Below are positions 1 to 10,782 of a stretch of DNA of 64,000 nt, piece after piece. The translations under genes and the position numbers were made by a program. The notes beneath the pieces were generated by a model. The model saw only the letters and a program-made list of their open reading frames with translations. It had not been told where the DNA came from and did no database searches. This stretch comes from Berghia stephanieae (lineage: Eukaryota; Mollusca; Gastropoda; Nudibranchia; Aeolidiidae), in contig CM067453.1 in NCBI GenBank assembly GCA_034508935.3, forward strand, positions 6,720,408-6,784,407, read 5' to 3'. The first letter of the stretch is position 1. Every line of letters begins with the position of its first letter.

Positions 1-429
1 TTAAATGTGTGGTTGTATTGTAGAATCCAGTATAAGATTATAGACAACATAAAAAAAAAGTGAGAGTCAAAAAAAAAACAAATTTGAGTTAACCTTGCAA
101 TAATGTTCCTAAATCATTGATCTTTCAATCTAAAAAGGACTTATAGATATTTAGAAAAACAAAATTTAGATAAAGTACACACATCTCAAATTGTCTCAAA
201 TTCACATTTAAAAATTGATTTTTTTTTCCTTGATTTTCAAGCCATTCCCTTTGAAATGGTCTAATTGTATCCTTTATCTAAATAAAATAAAAACTATCTA
301 CAAATGATCTACAAAGTAACCAAAATAAATCTTCTATTTTCACATCATATCCAAATTTTCCACACCTCCTCACAAACCCAAAAAAAATTAAAAACTGAAA
401 TAATAACAGTACGCACCAGGGATGGGACT

Positions 430-900
430 CCAAGAGTAAAAAGCAGATGGAACAGCTTAAGAAAATTCAAAACAGAGCATGTAGGTTTGTTTGTAACAAT
501 TACAGGAGGACTGAAAGCATTAGTGAGATGTGCAAGAGCTGAAACTGGTCGTCATTACATGAAAATGCACTATAAAAAAAGCCAAAGTGCTCTTTAAGAC
601 TCGTCATGGACTGACAATGATCTCCATCGATCACCTTATCCCAAACAAAAGAAGACAGAGAACTCATACCAGGTCCCACAGTCACGAGTTAATGCTCATC
701 TCAACTCGTTTTTTTCCAAGTACCATCCGAATAAGGAATTCTCTGCCCAATTAATGGCAAAAATGAATTTGACAGAGAAATCAATAAAATCAAAATAAAA
801 GCCTAGGCACGTCAATTTGTCCGAAACATACCCACAGTCACGATTATCTTCGATACACGGAGTTGCGACTTAACGACAAGACAAGACAAGAAGATGGAGA
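430..900 (+). mobile_element. LINE 3' end relic (RT C-terminus plus 3' UTR)
   Basis: The plus strand reads as the C-terminal part of a non-LTR reverse transcriptase with broken frames. Around 440-520 it gives QLKKIQNRACRFV; around 659-751 it gives RTHTRSHSH followed by FFPSTIRIRNSLPN. These match the usual LINE tail pattern of an ARFV block, an RTR-HS block and FFP-TI-WNSLP. The following 3' UTR ends near 880-895 with tandem ACAAG units, also typical of a LINE end. No catalytic domain remains, so this is a 5'-truncated dead copy. Confidence 0.65.
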
Positions 901-1381
901 CTAACTTTGTAAAAATGTTTTTGATCAGCAAGGTGTATGCAACCCGTGCATTGTTCCCAAATACCATGTTACGATTACGTTTTCAAAGTAATGCAACAGA
1001 GTGCTTATTTCTGAAGGCACACAGAGGGAAATTTAAATGGCCAAGCAAAGTCAAGCTGTTCCTTTTCCCTGTCCCCACCCATCTCTCTCTCAAAAAAAAA
1101 AAAATAAAAAAATAAACCAAATAAAAAATCTGCAAAATCCCCATTCCCGAAGAACAAATTTTCAGTCGCAGCAGTCAAAAAATGTTTCATTTCAAAATTT
1201 AAAGCTCATAAATTCGTGATTATGGATTGGAACAACTATTTCAAGACTTCTAACCAAAGAAATTTTTACTTTTCTGACTTCAATGAGGTGCAATGAAAAA
1301 AATGTGTTAGTGTGAATGCATGCTGGAGCTGAGCTGTTCATCATCTTAGAGTCTTGACACTTGCAAACATCAAAACCATAC

Positions 1382-1474
1382 CTCTAGATGTTCAGCAGGG
1401 ATAGTGATATCTCCACAAACTGTTTTCTGCATGCAACCGTTAACACAGAATGCTTGACCATATCGGTATTTCAC
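1382..1474 (-). CDS. leishmanolysin-like exon 4
   Basis: 93 bases, 31 codons, phase 0, acceptor CATCACAG, donor GTATGG. It encodes VKYRYGQAFCVNGCMQ then TVCGDITIPAEHLE. The cysteine spacing and the CG-(I/V)-(V/I)P-EHL ending match the leishmanolysin-like segment just before the conserved EHL-C motif. No further exon was recognised between 1 and 1381, so the rest of the gene lies outside the window. Confidence 0.7.
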
Positions 1475-1530
1475 CTGTGATGAGAAAAAAAAAAAAAATC
1501 AAAAGAATATATTCCATCTGTGCTACCCTC

Positions 1531-1561
<31 letters not shown>

Positions 1562-4307
1562 AACAACAAAAAAACAAAATTACATGTAATAAATTAATAT
1601 GGAGGTCATTAAAACCATACAGAGTTTATTCCAGTTTCCAAAGAGAAATTTTAAATGGATAGCAAGAATTGCATGCTACCCATTGGACAGGATGCTAGTC
1701 TATCACAAATTTATCTGAGCACGCTGCTGAAATTACTTTGCAAAAGAGATTATTCGTTTATTAATAAGAGGGAGAAAATCAAATGTAATGAGCAGAGCAA
1801 AAAAGTGTGCTTTGATGAGAAGAATGATACGAGTGCTGTTTCTTAAACTGGATTGCATAAAATTTGTAATTTTGACCTTAAATTCAAAGCTATCCAACGA
1901 ATCCTGGCTGTCTATCAACTAGCACTCAATCACTGGATTCAGGTGTGATTGAGAACCTGGCTATCTCCGTTGAACACAGAGGACGCCTAACAGACAACTG
2001 GTACTGTATGAAATGGAAATATGGTTCCATGTGGCCTGCTGGGGGAATAAATGAGACTTTTTTTTTTAATGTCTAGGCCAAGATTAATTCTGCACACTAT
2101 GCCAATGTTTCGTGTTTGTTAACCCTTGCGGCTATGTGGTCTTGTGGTATGACACTCACTTTCGGATCGGAAGGTCCTGGGTTCAAGCCTCGCTCGGCGC
2201 ATAGTTGAGTCACATTCTCTCACCATACTCAGGTGTAAAATCAGTACCTGGCCGTTGACAGCATTGTCTCTGTCCAAAAAAAAAATTGTAATATCGCCTA
2301 ACAGGCGTCCTAAGAAACTTAGTCAAAATATTTTCATAATGTAGCAATGACTATGAAAAATGTTTTTTTCTCTTTTTAAGGAAAAATTTGTCTAAAATCA
2401 AAGCCCTATCTCCACTGAGTAAAAATGTTTGTGAATTTTGAAAATCCATTCATAAATAAACAAGTTATGCAGTTTCAAAGGTGTCATTTATTTGGATGAC
2501 CCGCAAAGAGGAAAAAAACGCGAAAATATGGGACGCTTTTTCGGCATTTTTTTTCGACCTTTGGTTGTATCTTGCGTAATAAGTGGATTAAAAGATTGAA
2601 ACTTGAAGAGCAAATTAGGATGGTGTTTTGTAAAATACGGGAAAAGTACTCGTCATATCCATATGAAATTTTACAACCAAAAAGAAGAAATGTTCATGTA
2701 TTACCTTGTCAGCGACAAAACCGCCACGCCCGGTAGTTCTAGAAATATTTTACTCCAAAGAGTAAAAATCTATTTTTAACGGTCTTCTGGTAATCGCACG
2801 AGTTTTGTCGCTTGACATAATCTAAAATGACCATTTTTCTAACTGTGTGCCAACTTTCAGTCATATTCGTCGATAAACAGCGTCGTAATTAATTTTTTAA
2901 AATAGTATATATGAAACGGCTTCGTCCCATATTTTGACGTGAATTCGGGCACTTCGTGAGCGAAAAAGAGGCCCAAAGATTTGTGCGGGATAGTCATTGC
3001 TACATAATGTGGGATATAGTAGCACACTTGTCTCTAAGCTCAACCCAATATAAACCTTACTGAAGGAGTGGCACATTTTGGTCGCAGTCTGATAGGCTTC
3101 TCTGTGGCTCGGACTTTCAAAGTAGACTCCAGAATTGTGCAGCTGTCTTCACGTGGCTCTAAATCACAGAATTCAAAGAAACGAATAAAATAAATTAAAA
3201 TTAAATTTGCATATTTGAATTATAAAACGGGCTAATCACATAATACAAATACTTTGAAGTTTATTTTTTCCTGATCAGCAGATCAAATAACTATATCTAT
3301 AATTGTCTGTGAGATTTGTGTGTCATTGACAAAGATTAGTCATATAACTACTTCTATAATTTATCTGTGAGATTGTATCATTGACAAAGATTAAATACCA
3401 ACCTCTACAATTTGTCTGTGAGATTTGTGTGTCATAGACAAAGATTAAATAACTACATCTATAATTTGTCTGTGAGATTTGTGTGTCATAATTGACAAAG
3501 ATTAAATACCTACCTCTACAATTTGTCTGTGAGATTCATGTAGACGCTTGACACTGTCATCAAAGTGGAGATGGATTCTCAAAGCCTGATTCGCGCTACG
3601 CTTGAGTATCTCGTGCCTTTCTCCAACGTGGACGTGGTGAAAAACCTACATGATTTGAAACAAACAAAATCAAAAATCAAAATCAAAGATTACTATAAAA
3701 TCTGTCTCATAGACTTGGAAATTTCAAGTTGGAATATTTAAAAAATGAAAAAATAAAGATGTGTGTGGCACAGCAGTGTGAGCTTTGCTCCTGACCCAAA
3801 ATGTACAGAGTTTAACCCCAGCTGTGCTATGTAGCCTTGGGTTCAATTTGAAGCCATTGGATTGAAACAAAGAAAATCAAAAATCAAAATTAATTTTTTT
3901 TAATTTTCTCATAGACTTGGACTATTTAAGAACTGAAGGAGAAAGATGTGCATGACACAGCAATGTAGTCTTTGCTTCAATCATGGTCCCTTTGCATGTG
4001 AAGTGAGTGCTCTACCAACTGAACTATCGGGACCGTGGCATTAGAAATTCATTAGAAATTTCAACCCAGGATTTCAAGAATCCTATATTAATAAACATTA
4101 ATTAATAGCACTCCATTGTAACATGACACACTTATGCACCTACCTCATGTGGGACTTAGATACAACAGAGTGACCACAAGGGGTTTCTCTCAGCAGTGGA
4201 GGATGGCTTGACACGCCTGTTATGAGGATGGCATTGGAAAGGATAAGGATCCATGGCAAGGTTGACATAGAGCAGAGCAGACCATGTTGAAACGTTCTCA
4301 GATCCAT
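1382..4307 (-). CDS. leishmanolysin-like metallopeptidase, N-terminal part (4 exons, continues past position 1)
   Basis: Four exons on the minus strand (4144-4308, 3514-3645, 3061-3158, 1382-1474) join into the start of a leishmanolysin/invadolysin-type zinc metallopeptidase (family M8, LMLN in vertebrates). Seen: a start at 4307, a hydrophobic signal-like segment, a Cys-Gly-His stretch, then FHHVHVGERHEILKRSANQ and LRIHLHFDDSVKRL, then LKVRATEKPIRL-PKCAT, then AFCVNGCMQKTVCGDITIP. That order matches the N-terminal and pro-region of the family; the catalytic HExxH exon would lie left of the window. Exons 2 and 4 are open and a multiple of three long. Exon 1 has two extra bases and exon 3 lacks one base relative to a continuous frame, although all splice sites are intact. 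That means assembly error or early pseudogenisation. Family membership rests on remembered motifs, not a search. Confidence 0.7.
1530..1563. repeat. poly-C then poly-A homopolymer
   Basis: About 22 C followed by about 12 A inside the intron of the leishmanolysin-like gene. It is one of some 15 long C/G runs in the window. Confidence 0.9.
2133..2330 (+). mobile_element. tRNA-SINE copy A (family 1), tail missing
   Basis: The head carries a tRNA-type A box (TGGTCTTGTGG) and a B box (GGTTCAAGCC) about 35 bases apart, then the body shared with the copies at 5055, 5733 and 6338. This copy ends before the LINE-type tail, next to the TIR element that starts at 2341. Confidence 0.8.
2341..3003. mobile_element. 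663-bp TIR element (MITE-like) with ATAAT target duplication
   Basis: Perfect 14-bp terminal inverted repeats GTAGCAATGACTAT lie at 2341-2354 and 2990-3003. ATAAT is repeated directly outside (2336-2340 and 3004-3008). A second, inner inverted segment (TATGGGACG... and ...CGTCCCATA) lies near 2529 and 2925. No ORF is seen. A 3-bp TAA reading of the duplication would suit a Harbinger-like element, a 5-bp reading would not. The superfamily is open. It sits in an intron of the leishmanolysin-like gene. Confidence 0.75.
3061..3158 (-). CDS. leishmanolysin-like exon 3 (one base short)
   Basis: Acceptor GATTTAG, donor GTAAGG. It starts in frame as SHVKTAAQFW, then shifts by one base into ESTLKVRATEKPIRL, then KCATPS. 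The exon is 98 bases. A 99-base version would be phase 0 at both ends like its neighbours, so one base appears to be missing near the TTCTGG sequence (about 3126). The protein pattern (AQFWE-TLKV-...-PIRL) fits the family. Confidence 0.65.
3291..3535. repeat. minisatellite, unit about 55 bp, seeded by exon 2 end and donor
   Basis: Four diverged intronic copies and the exon 2 end share the core ACAATTTGTCTGTGAGATT and a TTGACAAAGATTAAATA spacer. Read on the minus strand, each copy repeats the last exon bases (ACAGACAAATTGTAGAG or variants) plus a following GT, giving a row of donor-like sites downstream of the true one. Confidence 0.8.
3514..3645 (-). CDS. leishmanolysin-like exon 2
   Basis: 132 bases, 44 open codons, phase 0 at both ends, with acceptor ATGTAG and donor GTAGGT. 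It encodes FHHVHVGERHEILKRS, then LRIHLHFDDSVKRL, then ESHRQIVE. The KRS followed by LRI-L-YD-SV pattern is the most characteristic N-terminal segment of leishmanolysin-like proteins. Its last about 25 bases and the donor are also the seed of the tandem repeat that follows in the intron (3291-3513). Confidence 0.75.
3668..4045 (-). mobile_element. two adjacent copies of tRNA-SINE family 2
   Basis: The copy at about 3870-4045 has, on the minus strand, a very good tRNA-type A box region (GATAGTTCAGTTGGTAGAGC). An earlier half copy (about 3668-3860) repeats its body: the 'cacagca-tgt' block, the CTCATAGACTTGG block and the AATCAAAAATCAAAA tail. The pair sits between exons 1 and 2 of the leishmanolysin-like gene. 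Confidence 0.6.
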
Positions 4308-4308
4308 T
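4144..4308 (-). CDS. leishmanolysin-like exon 1 (start codon, signal-like peptide)
   Basis: The exon follows a strong acceptor (pyrimidine-rich, ending TTTCAG) and the ATG at 4307 comes one base later, so an untranslated exon must lie upstream. It begins MDLRTFQHG and continues through a hydrophobic stretch (PWILILSNAILITG) that looks like a signal peptide, then CGHSVVSKSH. It ends at a GTAGGT donor. The 164 coding bases end two bases out of phase with exon 2. Two surplus bases near the 3' end (the codons after SKSH) would explain this. Confidence 0.6.
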
Positions 4309-4349
4309 CTGAAACAAAAATGAAGCAGAAAAAATTTTAAAAACAAAAC

Positions 4350-5050
4350 TGGACATGAATTATCTTTATTTATTTTTTTTCTCTTGTTTAAAAATTATTC
4401 AAAAATTTAATGAAGGGCTATTAGTATTAGTTACTAAATTTGTAATAAACCCTGCTAAAGTCACAGTTTCAGATGGTTGCTGAAATCCTTAAAGTCATGT
4501 GGCCTATAAAGCCGGAGTTTAATCTAGTTTCTGTAGTTTGATAAATAAGACAGTATCCAAAAACATTTGCTAGTATATTCATGGAAAGGACATTGGCCTA
4601 ATTGGATTCAGTAGTCTGATGTCATGTCACCCGGCAACGGTGGCCATTGTGGTTCTAAACAAAGAAAATCATTACTTTTTATTCTTCATGCTGGCTAGAA
4701 CTTTTCATATGCCAAGTGATTAGAATGTCTAAAAGTCAAAACATGATCAAATTTATGGGGTTTTTTTCCCTCTGGATACACTTTTATGCTTGCCGGAGAA
4801 ATATTTCATACAGGCGGCCGCCATTGTTCCGATAGTTTATAGTTAGTGTTACTAAGTTACCATGCGTCATTAGGAAGGAAGTGACGTTACGACCGTTGAA
4901 GAGTGTTGGCTGTCTTAAGTCAAAAAATTCAAGGAGCAAAAACAGGGTTGCCTATTCAGGAGGGAAAAATTTATTGAACTTTTACAAGAGCACATCCAAC
5001 AACCACTATCTGAGAGTTGAACTCCAGTAAAAAGATATCTAGTACTTATT
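4350..5050. other. no gene recognised apart from the candidate 5' region
   Basis: Unique-looking AT-rich sequence upstream of the leishmanolysin-like coding exons. Apart from the CpG patch at 4800-4912 I see no exon, repeat or element. Confidence 0.5.
4800..4912 (-). promoter_or_regulatory. candidate 5' UTR / promoter of the leishmanolysin-like gene
   Basis: This short GC- and CpG-bearing patch in AT-rich surroundings contains, on the minus strand, ACAATGGCGGCCGCC followed by a possible donor GTATGA. It lies about 500 bases upstream of the exon 1 acceptor and could be the untranslated first exon. If it is spliced to 4308 the small ATG would open a four-codon upstream ORF. This is inference only; a chance CpG patch is the alternative. 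Confidence 0.3.
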
Positions 5051-5054
5051 TGTA

Positions 5055-5366
5055 CGGCTATGTGGACTTGTGGAATGACACTCGCTTTCGGATTGGAAGG
5101 TCCTGGGTTTGAGTCTAGCTCAGTGCACAGTTGAGTCCTTGGAAAAAAACTATTTTACTCACATTCTCTCACCGTACTCAGTTGTAAAATGAGTACCTGG
5201 CCATTAACAGTGTTGTCTCTGTACGAAAAACTGTAATATTGCCTAAACTAACAAGCGTCATGTCTCGTCTTAAATGTCAAAATTTGCTCTTGGGCAGGGA
5301 CACCATGTAAAGTGCTTTGAGCACATTAAGTGGATACTGCACTAAATAAAGGCTCATTTTTATCCT
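5055..5366 (+). mobile_element. tRNA-SINE copy B (family 1), full length with LINE-type tail
   Basis: tRNA-like head, about 190-bp body, then a tail AAGTGCTTTGAGCACATTAA and ACTAAATAAAGG. The tail (GTGCTTTGAGCAC stem, then TATA-like TAAATAA) resembles L2/CR1-type LINE 3' ends, which such SINEs are known to borrow for retrotransposition. Confidence 0.85.
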
Positions 5367-5732
5367 TACTTTTTACCATTCATTAGGTTTGGGACATATA
5401 CTGTGGTTTTATTAACACATTGAATTCAGTATTGAAAAATTGGCAACCATTGACTGACTTGTTAAAGCCTTTTGACATCATCCGACTTTGCAGCTTAGGA
5501 CGTTTTTCTTATGTTCTTGTGGTGTAGATTCTCCAATTGTCGCTGTCTTGAGCTTTTTTTTTTTTTAATGTTTGATATCTCTGCCAATCTGGTTTCATAA
5601 ATGAGTTGTTTCAAATTGCTATCCAGAATTAGAAGTAACGATGTTGTTGGCTGCCCCCTAGCTCGTTTGTTTTGGCCAGAGAAATAGTGGCCATAAATGC
5701 TTCATTGGCAGGAATTTTATGTTTACAACATA

Positions 5733-6044
5733 GAATATTGAGCTTTTATATAGCGCAATATCCATTTAATGTGCTCAAAGTGCTTTACAAGGGGTCCCTG
5801 ACCAACAGCAACACGTAACATGCAGAACGAGACATGACGCCTGTTAGCTGATAATATAATTTATTTTTTTCCAACAGAGACAACGCTGTTAACGGCCAGG
5901 TACTCATTTCATACCTGAGTAAGGTGAGAGAATGTGAATAAAGAGCCTTTTCCAAGGACTCAACTATGTGCCGAGCGAGGCTCAAGCCCAGGACTTTCCA
6001 ATCCGAAAGCGAGTGTCATACCACAACACCACATAGCCGCACGA
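5733..6044 (-). mobile_element. tRNA-SINE copy C (family 1), full length, inverted
   Basis: The minus strand reads tRNA-like head (6044 side), body and tail down to about 5733 with TTTATATAGCGCAATATCCA. It is about 310 bp and nearly colinear with copy B. Together with copy B it forms an inverted pair about 370 bp apart. Confidence 0.85.
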
Positions 6045-6337
6045 TATGTCAGAAATTTTCCACCTTAGCTGAAAAATTTTAATTGACAATGGGTTTTTTT
6101 TTGTTACACTTTTTAAATATAAACTGTTGTTTGATATCTTTGTAGGATAGTGTCTGCCCAGTACACGTCTTAAATGATTTCTATGAAAAGTGTCTGTAGC
6201 AGGCACTGGTGTATGATAAAGATCTGCAAAGGTGTATATGAAACAAAGAAAGACAAATCGGAAAGAAAAATGCAAGAAAAAAATCATACTGACTCGAGTC
6301 AAAGGCTGATTTTCAGGGAATTTTTTTTTCTTCTTTG

Positions 6338-6562
6338 CTGCTATGTGATCTAGTGGTATGACTCTCACTTTCGGATCAGAAGGTTCTGGGTTCAAACCTC
6401 GCTCGGTGAATAGTTGAGTCCTTGGAGCAGGCTCTTTACTCACATTCTCTCACCGTATTCAGGTGTAAAATGAGTACCTGTCGGAAAAAAAATTGTAAAA
6501 TCGTCAAACAGACGTCATATCTTGTTCTACATGTTACGTGTTGCTTTGGTGAGGGACCCAGG
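6338..6562 (+). mobile_element. tRNA-SINE copy D (family 1), 3'-truncated
   Basis: Head with TGATCTAGTGG (A box) and GGTTCAAACC (B box), then body to GAGGGACCC. The LINE-type tail is missing. It shares the TTGGAGCAGGCTCTTTACTC block with copy C, which copy A lacks, so copies C and D belong to the same sub-type. Confidence 0.8.
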
Positions 6563-6604
6563 CATGCCTACCCTCAGTTTCAAATTTCAGGGACATGTTA
6601 CGAA

Positions 6605-7765
6605 TTAAACATCAGATGATTAGGATGATGATTATGCCGATGATGACGACGATGATAATGATTATGACAATGATGATGATAATGATTATGACGACGACGA
6701 AGATGGTGATGATAATGATGATTGTACTGTTTGGTGGTGGTGTAGTGGAGCTGATGTTAAATGTGATGACGGTGGTGGTGATGGTGATAGGAGTCAGTAT
6801 TCTTTTTTTCTGATTAGATTAAGTATACTTCATACAAGTGATCTATCAGGTGTGTACATTTGTAAAAATTCAGTGACACACCAAATAGTCGACACGATGT
6901 CATATGGAAGACTTACAATTTTTAACCACTGAATTCTTTAAGATTTCTTATTTAACGGTTGGTTGGGCAGATAAAATTGTTTACATGTTATTGTTACATT
7001 TGGATTTATTGAACGGTGGGCTGGGCCGATAAAATTTATTCACATAATATTGTGACACTTGGGCATGCCTGGCGTACAATGGGGGGAAAAAAAACGCTTT
7101 TTTATTTTGCCCTGTTCAAAAACAGATAAATTAAAACAACAAACGCCCAAACATTTTAAACATTTATCTTGCTTAAGAGATTTTTGGACCGTATTGGAGG
7201 TTATCTTAGTTTATCAATAAAGTGGAATCCTGATATTGGAGTTGGCTATATATGCGGATTCATCTGTATCATTTAGCTTAAATTGTGTTCTTTTTAAAAA
7301 ATTCTGGTCAAAATTAAAATAATCTGTTTTGCCAGTGTACTACACCTACAATATTAACCAAAAGTGCTGATGAAAAAGCACTGGACCTTTAGAAAGGCCA
7401 ATTTTCAGAATTATATATGGTTTGTTGATGGCTGATGATCTGGTGGTGGAGGTGGTTGTAGTGGTGGTAGGGTTGATGGTGTGGCAGTGGTAAAGGTTGT
7501 GGTAGTGGTGGTAGGGAATATGATGTGGTGGTAGTTGTTGTAGTATTGATAGTAGGGATGATAATGTGGTGGTGGTAGTTTTGGTGGCGGTGGTAGTGGT
7601 AGGGATGAAATGATGGTGTGGTGGCAGTTGTTGTAGTGGTGGTAGGGATGATTTTATGTGGTGGTAGTATGAATGGTAGATGTTTTTTTTTTAATTTCCG
7701 GGATTGGCCTCTGTGTGTGTGGGGGGGGGGGGGGGCTCTCTTTCGCCTCTCTCTCTTCTCTCTCT

Positions 7766-7813
<48 letters not shown>

Positions 7814-7880
7814 TCTTCTTCTTCTTACACGACACTTCGACTTCATCACAGCCACAGCCACAACAGTCAACGACAACAGC
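6605..7880. repeat. cluster of low-complexity tracts (GAT-, GGT- and CT-rich)
   Basis: 6605-6810 is degenerate GAT/ATG repeat, 7440-7680 is GGT/GTA-rich, about 7718-7735 is a G run, and about 7739-7830 is (CT)n grading into (CTT)n. Between them (6820-7390) is plain AT-rich sequence with no recognisable gene. Confidence 0.85.
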
Positions 7881-8348
7881 AGCGTATTGCTGAAATCTGA
7901 GCACAGATAAATAGTTTATCATGATTAGAGTGAGATAATCCAAACCTTGTTCTTTTTTCACATTAAGTTTCCATTTCTCTAGTCGTGAGTCACTTGGAAT
8001 TACTCATGTCATGTTCCCCGTGCTTGACTTAAACCGGCAGTTGTTTTCTGTCCTGTTTTGGTGTGGACGACGTTTGCAATTGAAAATCTGCTAACTAAAC
8101 TATGCATTCCATTTTACCGACTCAAACCTAATATGCCTTGAGAGCAAATTCATCGGAACGTTAATATAAGCTTTGTATTACATACATATTAAATTCATAT
8201 AACAAAATTATTTTAATTAGAAGGCGAGAATACTAATGACAATGGAGAAAAAAAGAAAGAGTAAATAAATATTTTTGACGAGAGTTATCTACCGTGACCA
8301 TTTAAATAAAGTGATTCCCTACTAATTAAAGAGACAGGGATAACAAAA

Positions 8349-8412
8349 GGAAGTGTGTTTTCAGTCCACCAGTGGACTGAATACACAGCTGTGTTTTCAG
8401 TCCACCGGAAAA
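8349..8412 (+). repeat. left TIR of the MULE
   Basis: Contains TTTTCAGTCCACCAGTGGAC, a near-palindrome, then a third TCAGTCCACCGG. It matches the reverse complement of 12022-12084 with only a few mismatches. Confidence 0.9.
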
Positions 8413-8879
8413 GATTTTACCGTACGGGCTGTTTGACCTAGCGCGAGAAATCGAGGTGGCCAGCTGCTTAGCACAGCGTAACTGTAACCCAGGTGGGGTG
8501 AGTTAGGGATTCGAGCTCTTTTCTAGGCATATTTTCTTTCTTTCTTCCTTAATCTTTTTTTTTTTAATTTTTTTTTTGTACTTCCTTAACAAAAATTTCT
8601 TAATTTTCAACTTCAACACGTTGACACCATTCCTGGTGACTCGAGAAGTTTGATTGACTTTAAACATTTTTTATTTATTTACTTTTCTCACTTTTAAGTT
8701 TATTATTCTAATTTAGGACACAGTTGAGACGTCAAAATTTATTGCCTTGTGCATTTCTTGTACGTGGCAATATGAGTCCGGAGAAAAACGAAACAAAAAC
8801 AACAACAACAAAAAAGGAAAGAGAACAAAATTTTATAGTCATAGGGTCTTGAATATGTTTAAGGGAGCGGAGCATCAGA

Positions 8880-8891
8880 AAGAGAGAGAGA

Positions 8892-8973
<82 letters not shown>
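8880..8973. repeat. (GA)n microsatellite
   Basis: About 94 bp of almost perfect GA repeat inside the MULE. Confidence 0.95.
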
Positions 8974-8976
<3 letters not shown>

Positions 8977-9124
8977 AGGACTGCTTTGTAGCTACTTGCA
9001 CCCGCACGATTTTTTAAAAAAATAATTCTTGGCTCCTATTTTTATTTATAAGTTAAGGTTACGGGCTTGGGACACTTTTGGTTTATGCAATATCGGCGTG
9101 AGCCGCAGGGAAAACATTCTTTCA

Positions 9125-9345
9125 AGGACTTTGTTTTTGAAGGTTTGATGGCACTTATAATAGTTATAAAACATTGAGGTGATTTTAGGGATAGTAGAAA
9201 AGAAGTTATATAAGCACACGAGAAAAAATTAATAAGGCAAACGGAAATGGTTCAAAAAGGGAACAGATGTAGATTCCAATAGCGGACCATCCGTGCACTT
9301 AGTTTGAGATCACCCAAAAATCTCACCAGACACAAGCACATGATA
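9125..9345 (+). repeat. dispersed repeat, related to 25541-25800
   Basis: Shared blocks in the same order are GGCACTT, GGAA(A/T)GGTTCAAA(A/T)AGGGAA, TGTAGATT, GTGCACTTAGTTTG(A/G)GATCACC and AATCTCACC. Nature unknown. The 25.5-kb copy lies just outside another TIR element. Confidence 0.55.
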
Positions 9346-9568
9346 CAACTGAAACAGATAGACTCGATTACAAATCATTATACACACACAACAACAAAAA
9401 TACAACCCTACATAAATTTCAAAACAAAGACGTGACTTACAAGGAGAGAAACCCCATAATCTCAAAAAACTAACTACACAAATAACTGCTTTCCTCTCAG
9501 CCAAGGTCTCCGATCAGGGCCAGAACAAGACCAAGTAATTTTATTCCAAGACAGGAGCAAAAACGTAT

Positions 9569-9643
9569 AGGCGGGGGGGGGGGGGGGATGGGAAAAATGG
9601 GAAGTGATCTCCCTGTCATGATTTGGGGGGGGGGGGGGGGGGG
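9569..9643. repeat. two G homopolymers
   Basis: G runs of about 18 bases at 9570-9587 and 9626-9643, about 40 bases apart, inside the MULE. Confidence 0.9.
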
Positions 9644-10689
9644 GTCAATTACCCCTTGGGGACAAATTCGCCATTTAAAAGGCCTACGTAGATAGCATAT
9701 CATACACTCAAATGGGTGCAAATGCAAATTATTATAAAAGCTAACATATGTACCGTTTCGTTCAAGATCCCAGGCCCAGGCTAAACAAAATGGTCCCGAA
9801 GAACTGTACACGTAGAGGTGACAGTAAATGACATGGAATCCAAATGGTCTAGTATAGAGGGAAAAAGTGATAGTTTATTCAGGATGTTGACCGATGAAGA
9901 GTCCACCGAGAGGGGGTGTGATTATGACGTTTTGCGGTCGTTTTAATGAAAGAGAAAAATGTACACAAAACATAAAAAATACCTGCAATCTTGGGTCACA
10001 GCCACCTAAGAATAAAGCCTAAATATGTCACAGCAGCAGTCTACCCAATGTATGACCACCAAGTATCAACACACACAGAAATTGAGACGGGGTTGCTCGC
10101 CAAAAGGAGATAAATACTAGATGGTTATTCATACTCATATTTTATCAAGACTCAGAGTCAGAGAGATGATTTACAAAAATAAAAAAAATAAAAAAATAAA
10201 AGTATCACTTCTCACAGACATGTCAAATGCTGGCAAAGTAATTTAACTATCTCTCTCCTACTATATGATTCCAGGCAGGGGGAGCCACATGGTCTCAATT
10301 CTGTTCCAGAACAAGAACATGGAAAGAATAAATGATAAAAGGGCGATCGGGAAGAAGGCAAAGTAAAGGGCCAGTCAACAACCACCCAAGACAGTCACCT
10401 TTCCCCTACCCTAAGGGGAATTCCACCCACAGTACTCCAGGACGAGGACAAAATCTCACAGCAATGTCTATGGAATTAATTATCCCCCTATATTCAAGTG
10501 GCTGTTCATGAATTTGAGAACAGAATACAAAGATGCAACGAGTGACATAAAATCAAAGTAACAATGAGGGAAAAGATTAAACAAATAGGTTGTATGTAGT
10601 TTGATGTCAGTCCAATATTTATTAAACGACCTTATTTCAAAAGGCAAGACAAAATGTAGTGAAAAGTGCATGGTAATAAAAAATACAAC

Positions 10690-10715
10690 TATAATAATAA
10701 ATAATAAATAATATA

Positions 10716-10782
<67 letters not shown>
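10690..10782. repeat. (AAT)n microsatellite
   Basis: About 90 bp of imperfect then perfect AAT units. No LINE end is recognisable beside it. Confidence 0.9.

Noticed and set aside
5982-6443. 153-codon minus-strand ORF
   Set aside because: Covers inverted SINE copies and an AT-rich spacer; no conserved motif.
7389-7961. 190-codon minus-strand ORF over GGT- and CT-rich DNA
   Set aside because: Low-complexity composition with RE and HH repeats, open in several frames on both strands.
8732-9007. ORFs of Ser-Leu or Arg-Glu repeats
   Set aside because: Translation of the (GA)n array.
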